This document shows positions 34,601 through 45,459 of a DNA stretch of 64,000 nt, piece after piece (position 1 is the first letter of the stretch; the number at the start of each line of letters is the position of its first letter). The stretch comes from Gracilariopsis chorda. Lineage: Eukaryota > Rhodophyta > Florideophyceae > Gracilariales > Gracilariaceae. The notes beneath the pieces were generated by a model, which did not search any database, had not been told where the DNA came from, and saw only the letters and a list, made by a program, of their open reading frames with translations. Location of the stretch: the NCBI GenBank assembly GCA_003194525.1, contig NBIV01000048.1:186001-250000 (forward strand), written 5' to 3'. Made by a program: the position numbers and the translations under genes.

Positions 34601-37600
34601 CACCCTCTCGTTCTATACCATAGAAGTAATTGAGAGACCCAGAGCTTGACAATGACGATTGCGAATTTCTGTCGGCAGTCCTTTGGTCATAATGTCTGCC
34701 AACAACAACGAACTCGGAAGATAGCTCAGTTGAACAGATTTCTTCTCAACCTGGTCACGAATCAGGTGATACCGAACGTCAATGTGTTTCGTTCTCTCAC
34801 TGCATAAGTTGTCATTCGATAGGGCCAACATGCCCTGATTGTCTCCATGAATAACAGTACCCTCAGGATTGCCAATTTGTAGATCTTTCATTAGTTGCCG
34901 AAGCCAAATACATTCACGGATGGCAAAAGCCATCGCCACATACTCAGATTCCACTATTCATTGTGCAACAATCAATTGCTTCTTAGATCTCCATGAAATT
35001 GTTGCTCTAGAAAGGATAAATCCAAATCCACTTGTCGATTTGCGATCACATACATCACCAGCAAAATCCGCGTCACTATAGCCTACCAAAAGGCCATCTG
35101 TCTTCTTGTACACGAGTCCCATATACTTCGTACCCTTGAGATAACGAAGTACTCTCTTTGCAGCCTTCCGGTGCTCACTTCCGTACTTGTCCAAAAAACC
35201 AGATAAATAACCAACAGCAAACGAGATGTCCGGTCTACAGGTGTTACTCAAATGCAATAACAATCCAATAATTTCACGATAAGGGACATCAGTGCGTCGC
35301 TCATCGACGTCTGTAGCCAGAAGCTTTGTGCTGGGAACCACAGGAGTAGCAACAGATGAGCAATTCGCCATTCCAAAACGTTCAAGAGCATTCTCGATCA
35401 ATGGAGCATTACGAATCTTAATTGATCCGATAGCAGACTTTTCAATGACTAGTCCCAAGAATTTACTATCATCCGCTTCGATTCGAAGCTCAACATGCTT
35501 TGGTAACTCTTTGAAAAAGTGTTGGAAGTCCTTCTTGTTTTTTCCAGCGATTAGAACATCATCGACGTACAGTACAAGAACAATTCTCGTCTTGCTCTCA
35601 TCGTGAAGTAGATACAGAGAAGGATCAGCAGAAGAGGCAACGGCACCAAGACTGAGCAGGATAGAGTGAAAGAATTTTCGGAACGCTCTAGATGCCTGCT
35701 TCAGGCCATAAACAGCTTTCTTCAGCCGATACACTATATTTTCCTTGCCGCGCACTTCAAAACCACCGGGTTGCTCCGTATACACTTCTTCTTCAAGTGT
35801 GCCATAGAGAAAAGCCACCTTGATGTCCAATCTCATGTAGCACATAGACTGATCGACTATCATAGCCAATAACATCCGAACAGTGGTATACTTGGCTACA
35901 GGTGCAAAGGCTTGAGAGTAATCTACACCATACTGCTGCATAAACCCTTTCGCAACTATGCAAGCCCTATGTCGCGTCACCTGACCAGAGTTGTTATGCT
36001 TGCGGTCAAAGACCCATCTGCATGGTATAGGTCGCGACCGATTAGGCAGGTCTGTAAGCTCAATCACTCCTCTTTGTCGCAGGTTCTTCATTTCAGTACG
36101 CATTGCACTATGCCAATCTTCACGTTCACTACTTCCCATGGGCTCATCGTAGGTACAAGGCAAATACGGACTGCAGGCTCCCATCACACAACGTAGTTGC
36201 AAGGCCAACATAGCGTCTGGTGTGTACCTACTCGGGGCTTTACGTATTCTGCTTGACCGTCGTGGCTCTTGTGGATAATGGGTGACAAGTTCCGGGTCCA
36301 TATTTTCAAACTCATCCAGAAACTCGAACTCCATCAAGTCTTCATTGTCCTTGGCATTATTCCCTTCCGTAGCAGTCACAAAATCTTCATTATCCACTTC
36401 ATTTCCACTTATCTCCATATCTTCGCTTCTTTCATCATCACTGCCAAATAAATCGGATAGAATGGTACCATCTTCTCCGCGATTCTCTGTTGGCCAGCCA
36501 AGAATCGACTCATCGAACTGGACATCTCTTGAGACAGAGAAAGTAGCACTATCTGGATAGTAAATTCTGTAAGAATTTCCTTTTTCAAATCCGACGAGTA
36601 TGCCCTTTCGAGCCCTTGGACCAAACTTGCCATCTCTCTTCTCCTTCGGAATGTGCACGTAGGCTAAATACCCAAAAACTCTGATGTAGGATAAGTTGGG
36701 ACGTGTTACGAACACTTTCTGAAAGGGCGTACTGCTTCCATCAGAAGCGGAGGTGTATATAGCATTCCGAATATGGTTTGCAGTATTGATAGCTTCAGCC
36801 CAAAGCCTACTCCATCCAGGAAATGACGATAAAGATAATAACATCGTCCTTGCAGCATCATTCAAGGTCCGATTCAGTCGTTCCGCTTTTCCATTCGATT
36901 CAGGGCTGTATGGTGCTGTCGGCTGCTTCTTGACGCTTCGTTCAGAGAGCCAGTTCTGCAAAGTTTTGGAGAGGTACTCTTTGGCATTGTCGAACCTGAT
37001 ACTCTTCACATGCTTGTCCAAAGCGGTTTCTAGCTCAACAATCATTTCTCTGACAGAAGCCGGAACTTCAGAACGTTTCTGCAGGAACCTGACCATCGAA
37101 TAAGCACTCTTCTCATCATATAATGTCACATAGTACTTGGTACCACCAATCGATGCGATGCGTATTGGTCCAACAACATCAGTGTGTACTAGGTCACCTG
37201 GTTCTTTCGAATGATGATTCACATGGAGTGCGGGCCTAGTATCTCGTACAGACTTCGGTACCTTGCAGTCATCGCATATACCCCACTCAGAAACATTCTG
37301 CAATGGAACACCATTCACAAGCGGAACAGTCTTACGAAGATGGTATCTGCACGTGTGCTTCAGTCCACGGTGCCATAGAAATGATTCTTTCACCTTCGTC
37401 TTGGAAACTAAGGCCGCACTACCCGCACTGGCAACGGACGGTTTCAGTAATGCCGTGTACAATGCAGTCCGTTCTGACTCAAATCCCAGGAGACAAATTG
37501 TGTTCGTCTTTGGGTCAGTTACAGTACAAGTACCATATCCCTCTCGTTCATCACTCCGGAACGTTATGACTAGACCTTTCTTGCGCATACACCCAACAGA

Positions 37601-38776
37601 GAGAATATTGAACTTCAAATCGGGAACATACTGCACATCAGTGAGTGTAACAAGGTTGGTAGTACCATAAGCAACAGTACTTGCATGTATGTTGCCTTTT
37701 CCATGCACACGAATATGAGTTCCATCTCCGACTTCAACACTCTCACGCGTTGATCTTTCCAACGTCTCAAACAGGGAACGATCATTACACATGTGGGTTG
37801 TTGCCCCAGAATCGATGAACTATTTCGGGCGGGATTCATGGCTGTCAGATCCCAAGATGAGCGCTCTAGCAACATTTGAAGCAGTATCTGTGTCCAACAC
37901 CAGACCTTCCGTCTTCTGCTGCGGTGGACGGTACTTTTTGCTCTCAGGGTTCGCATAACAGTTGACCTCCTTGTGTCCAGACTTACCACAGTAATAGAAT
38001 TTGATCTTTGACTTCATCTTAGGCTTCTGACGAGTACCTAATTCCCTTGTAACTTCGCCGGAAAGTTCAAGACTGGAAAGGTAGGTTGCTTCTTTAGAAA
38101 TGAGCAGCGCAAGAGATTCCGATAGTGACTTGTCCATTCCCCGAATGACTTCTGCAGTGACCCCAAACTCCTCACGCAGGCCACGTAGCAAAGAGCGTAG
38201 CTTTTCTGCTTCGGAAGTGTTGTAGCCAATCCCTCCAAGTTGGGACTCCGGTTCAGAGAGACGAGCGCAAAATTCAAGTACAGTTTCACTTGGTTTCATC
38301 TTCATTGCCTGATAACGGTCCAAAAGACCATCCCTACTAGCTTGCGATACAGCCTGGTGCTGTTCCTTGAGAGTGTTCCATACAAGGGATGGATCTCGCA
38401 TATCCATGACAGGGGCAACACAGGAGTCATGCACTAAAAGCAAGATGGTCGACAATGCTACTTCCTTACGGCGATCGAATTTCCGAACATTTTCGTCATC
38501 TTCTCCTGGCGGAGATTCGGAGCCATCGACGATGCTCCACAGTCCCTTGCTACTCAAAACCAGTTCAACATTACTGGAGCAGAGAAAGTAATTTGTTGAC
38601 GTAAGCAGCGGTACACGAATTTTATTCACGTCAACAACAGAAGTACGTTCATCCCAATCTTAATTCATCTTTGAAGTACGTGAAGTATGGAGGACATTCG
38701 GTAGATCCAGGGAAAATTATCGTATAGACTCACAAACGACAGGTGGTTGGGATCGACAAGAGGCAGGAGGAAGGGT

Positions 38777-38790
38777 CTGGGCCCATAACC
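38777..38790 (-). other. Half-tRNA-iMet primer-binding site (copia type)
   Basis: On minus the 14 bases GGTTATGGGCCCAG directly follow the 5' LTR. They are complementary to the anticodon-loop region of initiator tRNA-Met (CTGGGCCCATAACC), not to its 3' end. Drosophila copia is known to prime from a cleaved tRNA-iMet half at this same sequence. Confidence 0.88.
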
Positions 38791-39020
38791 TTTAGCTTGA
38801 TCACGACTTGGATACCTCTCTTTACTTCGTCAAGGCACTCTTATCTTCTTAAGTAGTCATTCTGGAGCTTAGTTCTTGCCCAAATCGTGCATACAACTCA
38901 ATATATTGTCAAATATCTATCTATCGTAAAGAAAGATATTATCGCGTAAGTCACAATTCATTCTATAATATCAGAATGCATGCAAACTGTCAACAGACTA
39001 AGGTTAACATCCAGTCAACA
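38791..39020 (-). repeat. 5' LTR of copia element
   Basis: The 230-bp LTR on minus begins TGTTGACTGGATGTTAACC and ends ...GATCAAGCTAAA, directly against the primer-binding site at 38777-38790. It matches the copy at 34371-34600 at about 98 percent. The 3' terminus does not end in the usual CA. Confidence 0.92.
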
Positions 39021-39034
39021 GGCACAATGGAAGG

Positions 39035-39450
39035 TCTGCATGGTTCTGAGGAGTGAACACCAGACCTCATCTCCTTCAAAAGGGTCTAGTGGCTAAGATC
39101 GAAAGTCTAGAAGATCCTGACACTGCACTTCAGGACACTCACGTGGAAGACAGAGCTTGCAATGTGCAACACTGATCACGAATAAGGTAAAAACTGGATC
39201 GAAAGGTTGTGGAGTGCCTCCGCTACATTTGGAGAACTCCACCAACTTTACGTCGTTATAGCAAACTGCAAACTAGCTTGAAGTCACAATGAAACCAAGA
39301 CTTGTGACTTCTATTGGCTAGAAAAGTCACTATAAGAAAACCCACTAGCTTGTAGTGCTACAAACGTAACTCTATTGTCCTAAACTAGCTTTTAGTGTTA
39401 CAAATTGTGTCCTCGACTCGGCTCTGTGGCTACAGATATGTTTGTATTAC
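39035..39450. repeat. Dispersed repeat, copy 1
   Basis: Sequence from GAGGAGTGAACACCAGACCTC onward, and again from about 39410 (GACTCGGCTCTGTGGCTACAG), is related to 40728-40910 at roughly 75 percent by eye. Between the two shared blocks this copy has about 240 extra bases. These include a 10-bp inverted repeat (GAAGTCACAA ... TTGTGACTTC, about 39280-39312) framed by CTAGC and GCTAG, and two copies of an ACTAGCTT-TAGTG-TACAAA motif (about 39348-39405). It may be an old LTR or MITE family. Confidence 0.45.
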
Positions 39451-41245
39451 TATAACCATTGTGAAAAGCCAACGTCATCCTTGGTTAGTTGTCAGGATAT
39501 GTGAAAGAAAGCAAGTTGTTTATACTGCTTGCAGTCGCAGTAAAACTCTTTGTAGATTTTCCAATGTGCGGCTTTTCCATGTGTATTGCTTATAATTTTC
39601 TTCTCACAGTACCATTCTGATGTAGATTTGCGGGGATGGAAGGCATAGAATTGCTGTATTCATCAATTCTTCCTAGACAGCGAGAATGATTTCACACACA
39701 GTAGTTAATGTTGTTTGCATCAATCATGATAGCAAAAAGGCGGTGCTAGAGAATGCAAGAAAAACGTTTAAATTCCAGAAGTAAACCCCAGACAGAAGCC
39801 AACTTCAATTCATGCATCCCATACAAGATGAGGAAATAATCCTCCAATATCATGCCAAAGTCCATGTCAAGGTGGCTTCTAAACGTTTGCGATTAGAAGC
39901 GATAAACGGAAGCTTGAGCTTCGTTTACGTAATAGGAGCATATTGAGCGAAGGCAGTGTGCAATTGTGATGATCGTAGCATATTATGTGACCACAAATCA
40001 ACAAAAGGGGAAAGGTCTGTCTATCGGTGATGTTCGTGTGGCTGCGTTTAGGATCTCAGCGATGGAAGTAGACTGAGATGCTCTGGTCGGGGTCATAGAG
40101 CACGGCGTCTACGCGGAGGGTATCTAAGACCTGGCTGAGTAGAATGACGATGGCTTAGAAGCAGAAAAATGGTAATCAGCAGGGCCTAAACCAAGTTTCA
40201 CTGTTCCTATTCGCAGAAGGAAGAAACGAAGCGACAGGAAAAATATGGAGATCTTCTATCACAGCAATGAGCAATGTCAATGAAAGATCTGCGAGATAAG
40301 TATGCACGAGAATAGCTTCGTGCGTAGTAATAGTGGGTTAGATCTGAGCGGCGAGGATCAAGAAAAATGCTATTAGTGTAAGACCTGGAGAGGCAGCAAG
40401 ATTGATGGTGTGGCTGGTTTCGTGTTGATACAACTTAGCAGGGAGGAGATCCTGACAAGCAGTGGCGTTTTGATGGAGGAGCACTGCCAGCCACACAAGT
40501 GCAGAAGTAAGCCCATTGCGACCTAAGCATTCAGAGTACGAATTTGGACTACCTTCCACCCACGAGTGGTAGGTGGCAAGGACCAAAATAATACATAATA
40601 AAGAATTCCATACTCTTTACTGGAGGTATGGGGGTATTCGCCATTAGCGCGGGACTTTCCTTGGTGCCTAATCGTGTGCCTTTCCTTTCTACGAAGCGTG
40701 AAGCTACCGCAAACGCGCTACCGATCATCATTCCGAGGAGAGAACGCTAGACTTCATCTCCTTTAATAGAGCCTAGTGCCGGCGATTAATACATCTGAAG
40801 ATGCTGACACTTCACCACGGGACATTTACATCGGAGACAAATCTTGTATTCTATCTTGGACTGAGCTCCGTGGCCCTACAGGTGCGTCTGTGGTACAGAA
40901 TAAAAAGTCGCGAGTTTGTTCGCCTTGGAAGTGATGCGTAATAGATCTAGTCTCTTGAATTATATGAAATGGTTTGTTCTACTACAGCTGTGTTACATGT
41001 GTGATTCAGCCACCCTGGATCGATGTCCATCTGTATTGGTTCTGGGTGACGCTGTGCCTGTCAGTCCATAAATAGGGATTTTACGCACTGCAGCTTCACT
41101 AGACTGTGAGACAAAATTCTGATACAGGTCGTACAGATTGCATCAGTATAAAGAAATCGCACGCAAACGCGTGAGTACCTTTCCTGAAATGTGTCGAAAT
41201 AGTGAAGCCGCGTGAAACCCGTTTTGGCGGGTAAAACGGAACTCA
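39451..41245. other. Spacer between copia and Harbinger B
   Basis: Apart from the dispersed repeat copy at 40725-40910, I see no supported gene. Two short minus-strand frames (40586-40338 and 40731-40549) have a hydrophobic character and could be remains of a membrane protein. They change frame at about 40560 and match no family I recognise. Confidence 0.35.
40725..40910. repeat. Dispersed repeat, copy 2
   Basis: The segment beginning CCGAGGAGAGAACGCTAGAC and ending near ACAGGTGCGTCTGTGG aligns with both shared blocks of 39035-39450 without the intervening insertion, so it may be the shorter ancestral form. Confidence 0.45.
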
Positions 41246-41297
41246 GGGCCGTTCCAAACAAGCGCTCTGGCGTACCAGCGTACCAGAGTTTTGACCC
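41246..41297 (+). repeat. Left TIR of Harbinger B
   Basis: The first 14 bases match the right TIR at 12 positions, and an inner block CGTACCAGCGTAC is exact. Within it CGTACCAG is tandemly repeated. TIR similarity appears to continue for about 50 bases with small gaps. Confidence 0.82.
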
Positions 41298-41571
41298 TTG
41301 TACGGCAGTAGTTCGCTCTCCGACAATAAAAACATCTGAGGGATCCCAAGAACTGCTTCACAACTTTGTATCCCGTAAGCCGAGCGTTCAAATGTGAACT
41401 AACAAGATTCGTGCTTCTGCTCTCCAAAAACAAATATGTCAGGAAGTATGCTAGACGCACATTCTATACTCTCCATCTGCATGCACCACACATCACGCCC
41501 AACTACACGAACCCTGCATAATATCCTTTCTCAACGCTTTTGTTGTTGCTAACCATCCACCGCGCCCAGCG

Positions 41572-43185
41572 ATGCCGCCCATAAGCCTTCGACCAACACC
41601 GGAGCGCATAGCCGCTCGTTCAAGGCGGTTGTCGGGGGGCACAAACTCTTCTGCCCCTAGGAATCCACACTGCCGCAACACCGACGTCCAACAGTTATCG
41701 AAGACAGTGTCCCCAAATTCAAGACTTCCCACGGTTACTGAATCTTTGCCAGAACCATCAGTTAAATCAGTTCTTGACTTGGAACAAGGGAGACGTTCCA
41801 AGTCTTCGAATGCGAAGGAAAAGAAACAAAGTGCCAATACATCAGCAAATTCTGATGTGGATGTATATGCACCTTCCACGCAATGTCCAGAACCCAGCAG
41901 AGAAACGAACGAAATGGATGCATTGTTCACGTTTTTGCTAAAGACGAAAACGAAGGATCAGCTTCAGAAGTTTGCTGGAAAACTGGGATTGGTAAAACGA
42001 GGCACAAAGAAGGAACTAATAGCCAGAATGATTCTTCATTTTCACATCAAGAAGCTCAATGATGCGGTACTTGCGGAATGCTGGCGTGATCTTTCAATCA
42101 TGGAAGAATTCAATTACTTCTGGAACACCAATCAATCTTGGGATACATGTCCCGATACTCGTGATTTGATTTTACAGTTATCTGTGAGAGAAGGCGCTCG
42201 ATGGAGAAGAGATGTAAGCATGGCCGCCAAATTCAATGACAATGATGTCGGCACACCGGTTCCGATAGAACAATCTGAAAACCAGAACTTAGACCCTCTT
42301 CTCGATAGCCCTGGAAGAAGTATACCATCGTTTTCTCTATCTGAGTTTGCCCGACTTTGTGTCATACTGCGTGATGACAATCAGGCAAGAGCAGCTATGA
42401 CAAACGCCGTGGGACTTGAATTAACTCGCGCACAACTAGACAGTGGAGTAGTCCGGGACTCTTTTTGGGTTACAGTTGAAAATCGATTCAACAATCCAGC
42501 CGTTCTAACGAGAGAGGACTTTCGTGGTGTCTTGGATGGCGTTGATTGTTCTCGATGTACTTTGGCGCACAGGTCAGCTGCATTGTTGAAAACGCACTAT
42601 CGGGACTCGAAGAAGAACTTCACTGTGTATTACCAGAATTGGTCTGCCTCTGGGAAGAACGATCCGGACCGTTTCTGTGACTTTCTACCACGACTACCGA
42701 ATGTGGCTTTTATGAGTTCATCTGCACGCTGTGTTATCTTGTTTCGAGTGTGCAGATGTGGAACTCCAGATGAAGATACAAATCTTTTACGATTGGTCAC
42801 AAGGGTGATGGCGAAAGGTGTTGGATATGATACTGGTGTCAATGGCTGTGAGAACAGCGACAATGATGTAGAACCGCAGAGGAAGAAGCGACGGTCTGCG
42901 GATTCGGTTAGCCTCAAGAACATGGAGGGCTACTTGGCACAGGTCTCAAGATCTTCTCTACATTTGTCACAAGCACTTTCAAGAAGCCATGCAGTTCATG
43001 ATGAGGTGGATGAAAAGGACTCGAAAATGCACAGCAAGCTTGAACTTCTTCGTGCAGAGCTTAGGAGTCGCCAACTAGACGAGCAGCTGGTCGGGGGCGA
43101 GGATTGTCATGAGGCGCAAAAGGTTTTGAAGGAGGCTTCTCAGCGCTACCTCAACAGTTTATTGGAAACGATTCGAAACCTTTGA
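41572..43185 (+). CDS. Harbinger B accessory DNA-binding protein, SAP-like
   Basis: A 537-residue open frame, probably the partner protein that helps the Harbinger transposase bind DNA or enter the nucleus. Residues about 1-110 are Ser/Arg-rich and look disordered. Residues about 127-155 (KDQLQKFAGKLGLVKRGTKK) fit a SAP-type helix-extended-helix DNA-binding motif. A conserved block at about 252-272 (IPSFSLSEFARLCVILRDDN) and one near 335-365 recur in the broken copy in element A, so the family is real. A basic stretch (PQRKKRRSAD, about 440) may be a nuclear signal, and the C-terminus is helical and charged. The usual Harbinger partner is Myb/SANT-like; I do not see a clear SANT motif here. 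The start is the first ATG after a long non-coding lead from the TIR. Confidence 0.8.
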   Translation: MPPISLRPTPERIAARSRRLSGGTNSSAPRNPHCRNTDVQQLSKTVSPNSRLPTVTESLPEPSVKSVLDLEQGRRSKSSNAKEKKQSANTSANSDVDVYAPSTQCPEPSRETNEMDALFTFLLKTKTKDQLQKFAGKLGLVKRGTKKELIARMILHFHIKKLNDAVLAECWRDLSIMEEFNYFWNTNQSWDTCPDTRDLILQLSVREGARWRRDVSMAAKFNDNDVGTPVPIEQSENQNLDPLLDSPGRSIPSFSLSEFARLCVILRDDNQARAAMTNAVGLELTRAQLDSGVVRDSFWVTVENRFNNPAVLTREDFRGVLDGVDCSRCTLAHRSAALLKTHYRDSKKNFTVYYQNWSASGKNDPDRFCDFLPRLPNVAFMSSSARCVILFRVCRCGTPDEDTNLLRLVTRVMAKGVGYDTGVNGCENSDNDVEPQRKKRRSADSVSLKNMEGYLAQVSRSSLHLSQALSRSHAVHDEVDEKDSKMHSKLELLRAELRSRQLDEQLVGGEDCHEAQKVLKEASQRYLNSLLETIRNL

Positions 43186-43309
43186 TTAATTGGAAGCGTA
43201 CACGTCAGGAAATGGTGGTAAACTTCGTGTGGCTTCAAGACATATTCATTCCCACTTCGGTTTCTTAGTTTACAGGACGGTATATTTACTACGAAGGCTC
43301 CCTCTCTTG

Positions 43310-44146
43310 AGCCTCTTTTTCTGCTCCCATGTAGGGCATCAGAGCAGCAACAGGTTTCTTCATAATATGAGCAGACTTGATGACTTGTGGAAGAAACAAC
43401 TTCCCAGCACCAAAAAGATCACCTACAACGTTCAGTCCATCCATAAACCGCCCCTCAATAGCACTTCATGGCTTATCCGCTGCATCCCGAGCCTTTTCTA
43501 TGTCTCTGTTGACGAACGGATCGATCTTCTTCACCAATCATGAAACAGTCATTCACTGACGTGATGTTCACGTTTTTTGTTTCTGTCTGCATCATTGCCT
43601 CCTAGGGAGATCTTTTTCATAGAGAGCGAAACCTCGAGAAGGTTCTTAGTGGTTTCTGCCTTCCGGTTCGGCAGGGAATCTTCGATTGGGCTCAGGAGAT
43701 TTTCTGGAATATCGGAATACCCTGGGATGAAGCCCGCGTGGACAATACACATATCCAATCCGTTTGGGATTCCGTGAAACAGGAATGCAGAATGCATAGC
43801 TTCACGCAGTGCGTTGTTTTATCTGAAAGAGAAAGATATGTTTGAAACTCCTCCAGAGATGTGGCCGTGGGGTAAGGTGTCGCTCATAATTCTCGTAACC
43901 TCGGAAAAGTCGTTGGCATAGTTGTTGTGTTCCTGTATACCAGTAGCAATTGTGAGAATGTTGAGATCGAAGAAGATATCATTGGGATTACACTACACAT
44001 CTTCCACAAGGATCTTGTATGCCCTTGAGCATATTCTGAATTTGTCATCCCGGGTTGCCGCCTGCCCATATACATCGAAAGCCAAAACGACTACTGCAGC
44101 TCCGTAGCGTTTCAAGAGCTTTGAGTGATGAATGAACTCATCTAAG
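43310..44146 (-). pseudogene. metH: Cobalamin-dependent methionine synthase (MetH) fragment
   Basis: MetH transfers a methyl group from methyltetrahydrofolate to homocysteine. The minus-strand translation follows its pterin-binding domain and the start of the cobalamin module. [20 protein letters not shown] (about 44142-44083) comes first, then [32 protein letters not shown] and [25 protein letters not shown] and MDMCIVHAGFIPGYSDIPEN follow (about 43800-43710), then [20 protein letters not shown] and PYMGAEKE near 43320. Frame changes and at least one stop interrupt it, and both ends of the roughly 1200-residue enzyme are missing. It begins about 125 bp beyond the stop of the accessory gene, on the opposite strand, inside Harbinger B. 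Confidence 0.85.
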
Positions 44147-45459
44147 GTCGTTAAACTCGTCCAGGCAATCGGTCAGCTTGCCAGTCGCAGACCTGTGTGG
44201 AAAGTCGTGAAAGGGCCCCCGTCCAACTGCACGTATGCATTCGGTCACGAACTTGTTGTCAGAAGAAGATCCAACCGCCATTTCCCTGAATTTCTTCCAT
44301 TGAAGGAAGAGCTCCAAAGTAGCTTCTGGACAGGGAGTTTTTCAAGGTTTTCTCGGATGAATACGCTTGGGTTGGATGATGATGCAAGCTACGCGCCGGA
44401 TCTTTTGTCTGATCTCACAGATGATATGAGGATTGGGCGAAAGGACGTCGTCAATGGTTTCTATGGCGGCCAAGTGGTACATGCGAAGCGCCTTGTCATG
44501 GTGTGCTCCTTAACCGACGATCTCTAGAGGGTGAATGAAGAGGTGCAGAGAAGAAGGCGATAGTCGTCGGAAACGGAACGCTTGAGCGTTTGAAGACACC
44601 TACGGGACCTAATACTTTCTTCATATCATATGTAGCCCAGTGAGTGTAGCGCGGCTACTGGTTTGCAGTTCGTGGCTACTGTATAGGAGTAAGAATTATA
44701 GGTTGTTCGGGTTCTTAGCAAACCCCCGCGCTACGAAGAATTAATGTATGCATGTTCGTAGAAGAGAGGGAGATGTATTTCTAGCACCAACACATAGAGA
44801 ACAGTAGAGCACAAAATGTTGACGTGCCCATTTGCGAGTCGGACCAGACGCCAAGAACTATCTCCATTGAGCGAAACGAAGGACATGGATGTTGGCAGCT
44901 TAATTCAACAGTGGCCCTCAGAGGTTTTAGCTTTGCTGAGGAAAGAGAGCTTGTCGCAGAAGAAGGCTCTACCAGGTCGTTGAAAAAAAGGGGCTTGCAC
45001 CAAAAGCATATAATACAACACAGAAAAAGCCTCAAACGTCTATTGAAGATACGAGACTTCTTGTTGCGTGGCTCTGGTGGGGAATTTCGCATCATTTCTT
45101 TCTGTTCGTAGATCTTCGACTTGTATTAGGTGTTGTATTCATTCCAAACGGCAAACTCTTGACCCGAACTACACGACCGGTCGTACTACTGATGGTACCA
45201 AAGGTACCAACCTCTGCTTTGGGCGTAGTCTTTGACTGAAACCTTTCCCTCCTCCATTTCGCGCTGTTTTCTTGTTCAGTGGAATAGTTGCCACACTTCA
45301 ACACTCGCATCGAGTCTCAGCACGTGCCCTCTGCGATAAAATGGGGTTTCTCATGGAATCCACACAGGAGTAGATATTAGGTCAAATAGAAGCCACTCAG
45401 CCTGATACGAGCACCACGCCTTGGAAGGTTAAAAAGCAGCACTAGTAGTTGTATTCAGA
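44147..45459. other. Unassigned middle part of Harbinger B
   Basis: This stretch links the MetH and POLE fragments. It has open stretches on both strands (plus 44132-44527 with 131 codons and 44824-45111 with 95; minus 45310-45092), but none resembles a family I know. A minus-strand run near 44490-44360 (ALRMYHLAAIETIDDVLSPN) looks protein-like and might be another captured exon. Evidence is weak. Confidence 0.3.

Larger units (their letters stand above)
34371..39020 (-). mobile_element. Ty1/copia LTR retrotransposon, near whole and young
   Basis: A 4.65-kb copia element on minus with two 230-bp LTRs (5' LTR 38791-39020, 3' LTR 34371-34600), flanked by a perfect 5-bp target duplication GGCAC (34366-34370, 39021-39025). 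In order from its 5' end: gag at about 38630-37820 with a CCHC knuckle (YCGKSGHKEVNC), then the protease/GAG-pre-integrase region. The integrase is next (zinc finger, then SPESNGKAERLNRTLND at about 36880). RT spans about 36200-35300 (YGLKQASRAFRKF, LYVDDVLIAGK). RNase H spans about 35200-34610 (YSDADFAGD, RTKHIDVRYH). The LTRs differ at about five of 230 positions, so insertion is recent. It looks near whole, with about two breaks. Confidence 0.94.

Noticed and set aside
44132-44527. Plus-strand 131-codon frame in Harbinger B as a gene
   Set aside because: It has no recognisable domain, lies antisense to the captured fragments and overlaps the MetH border.
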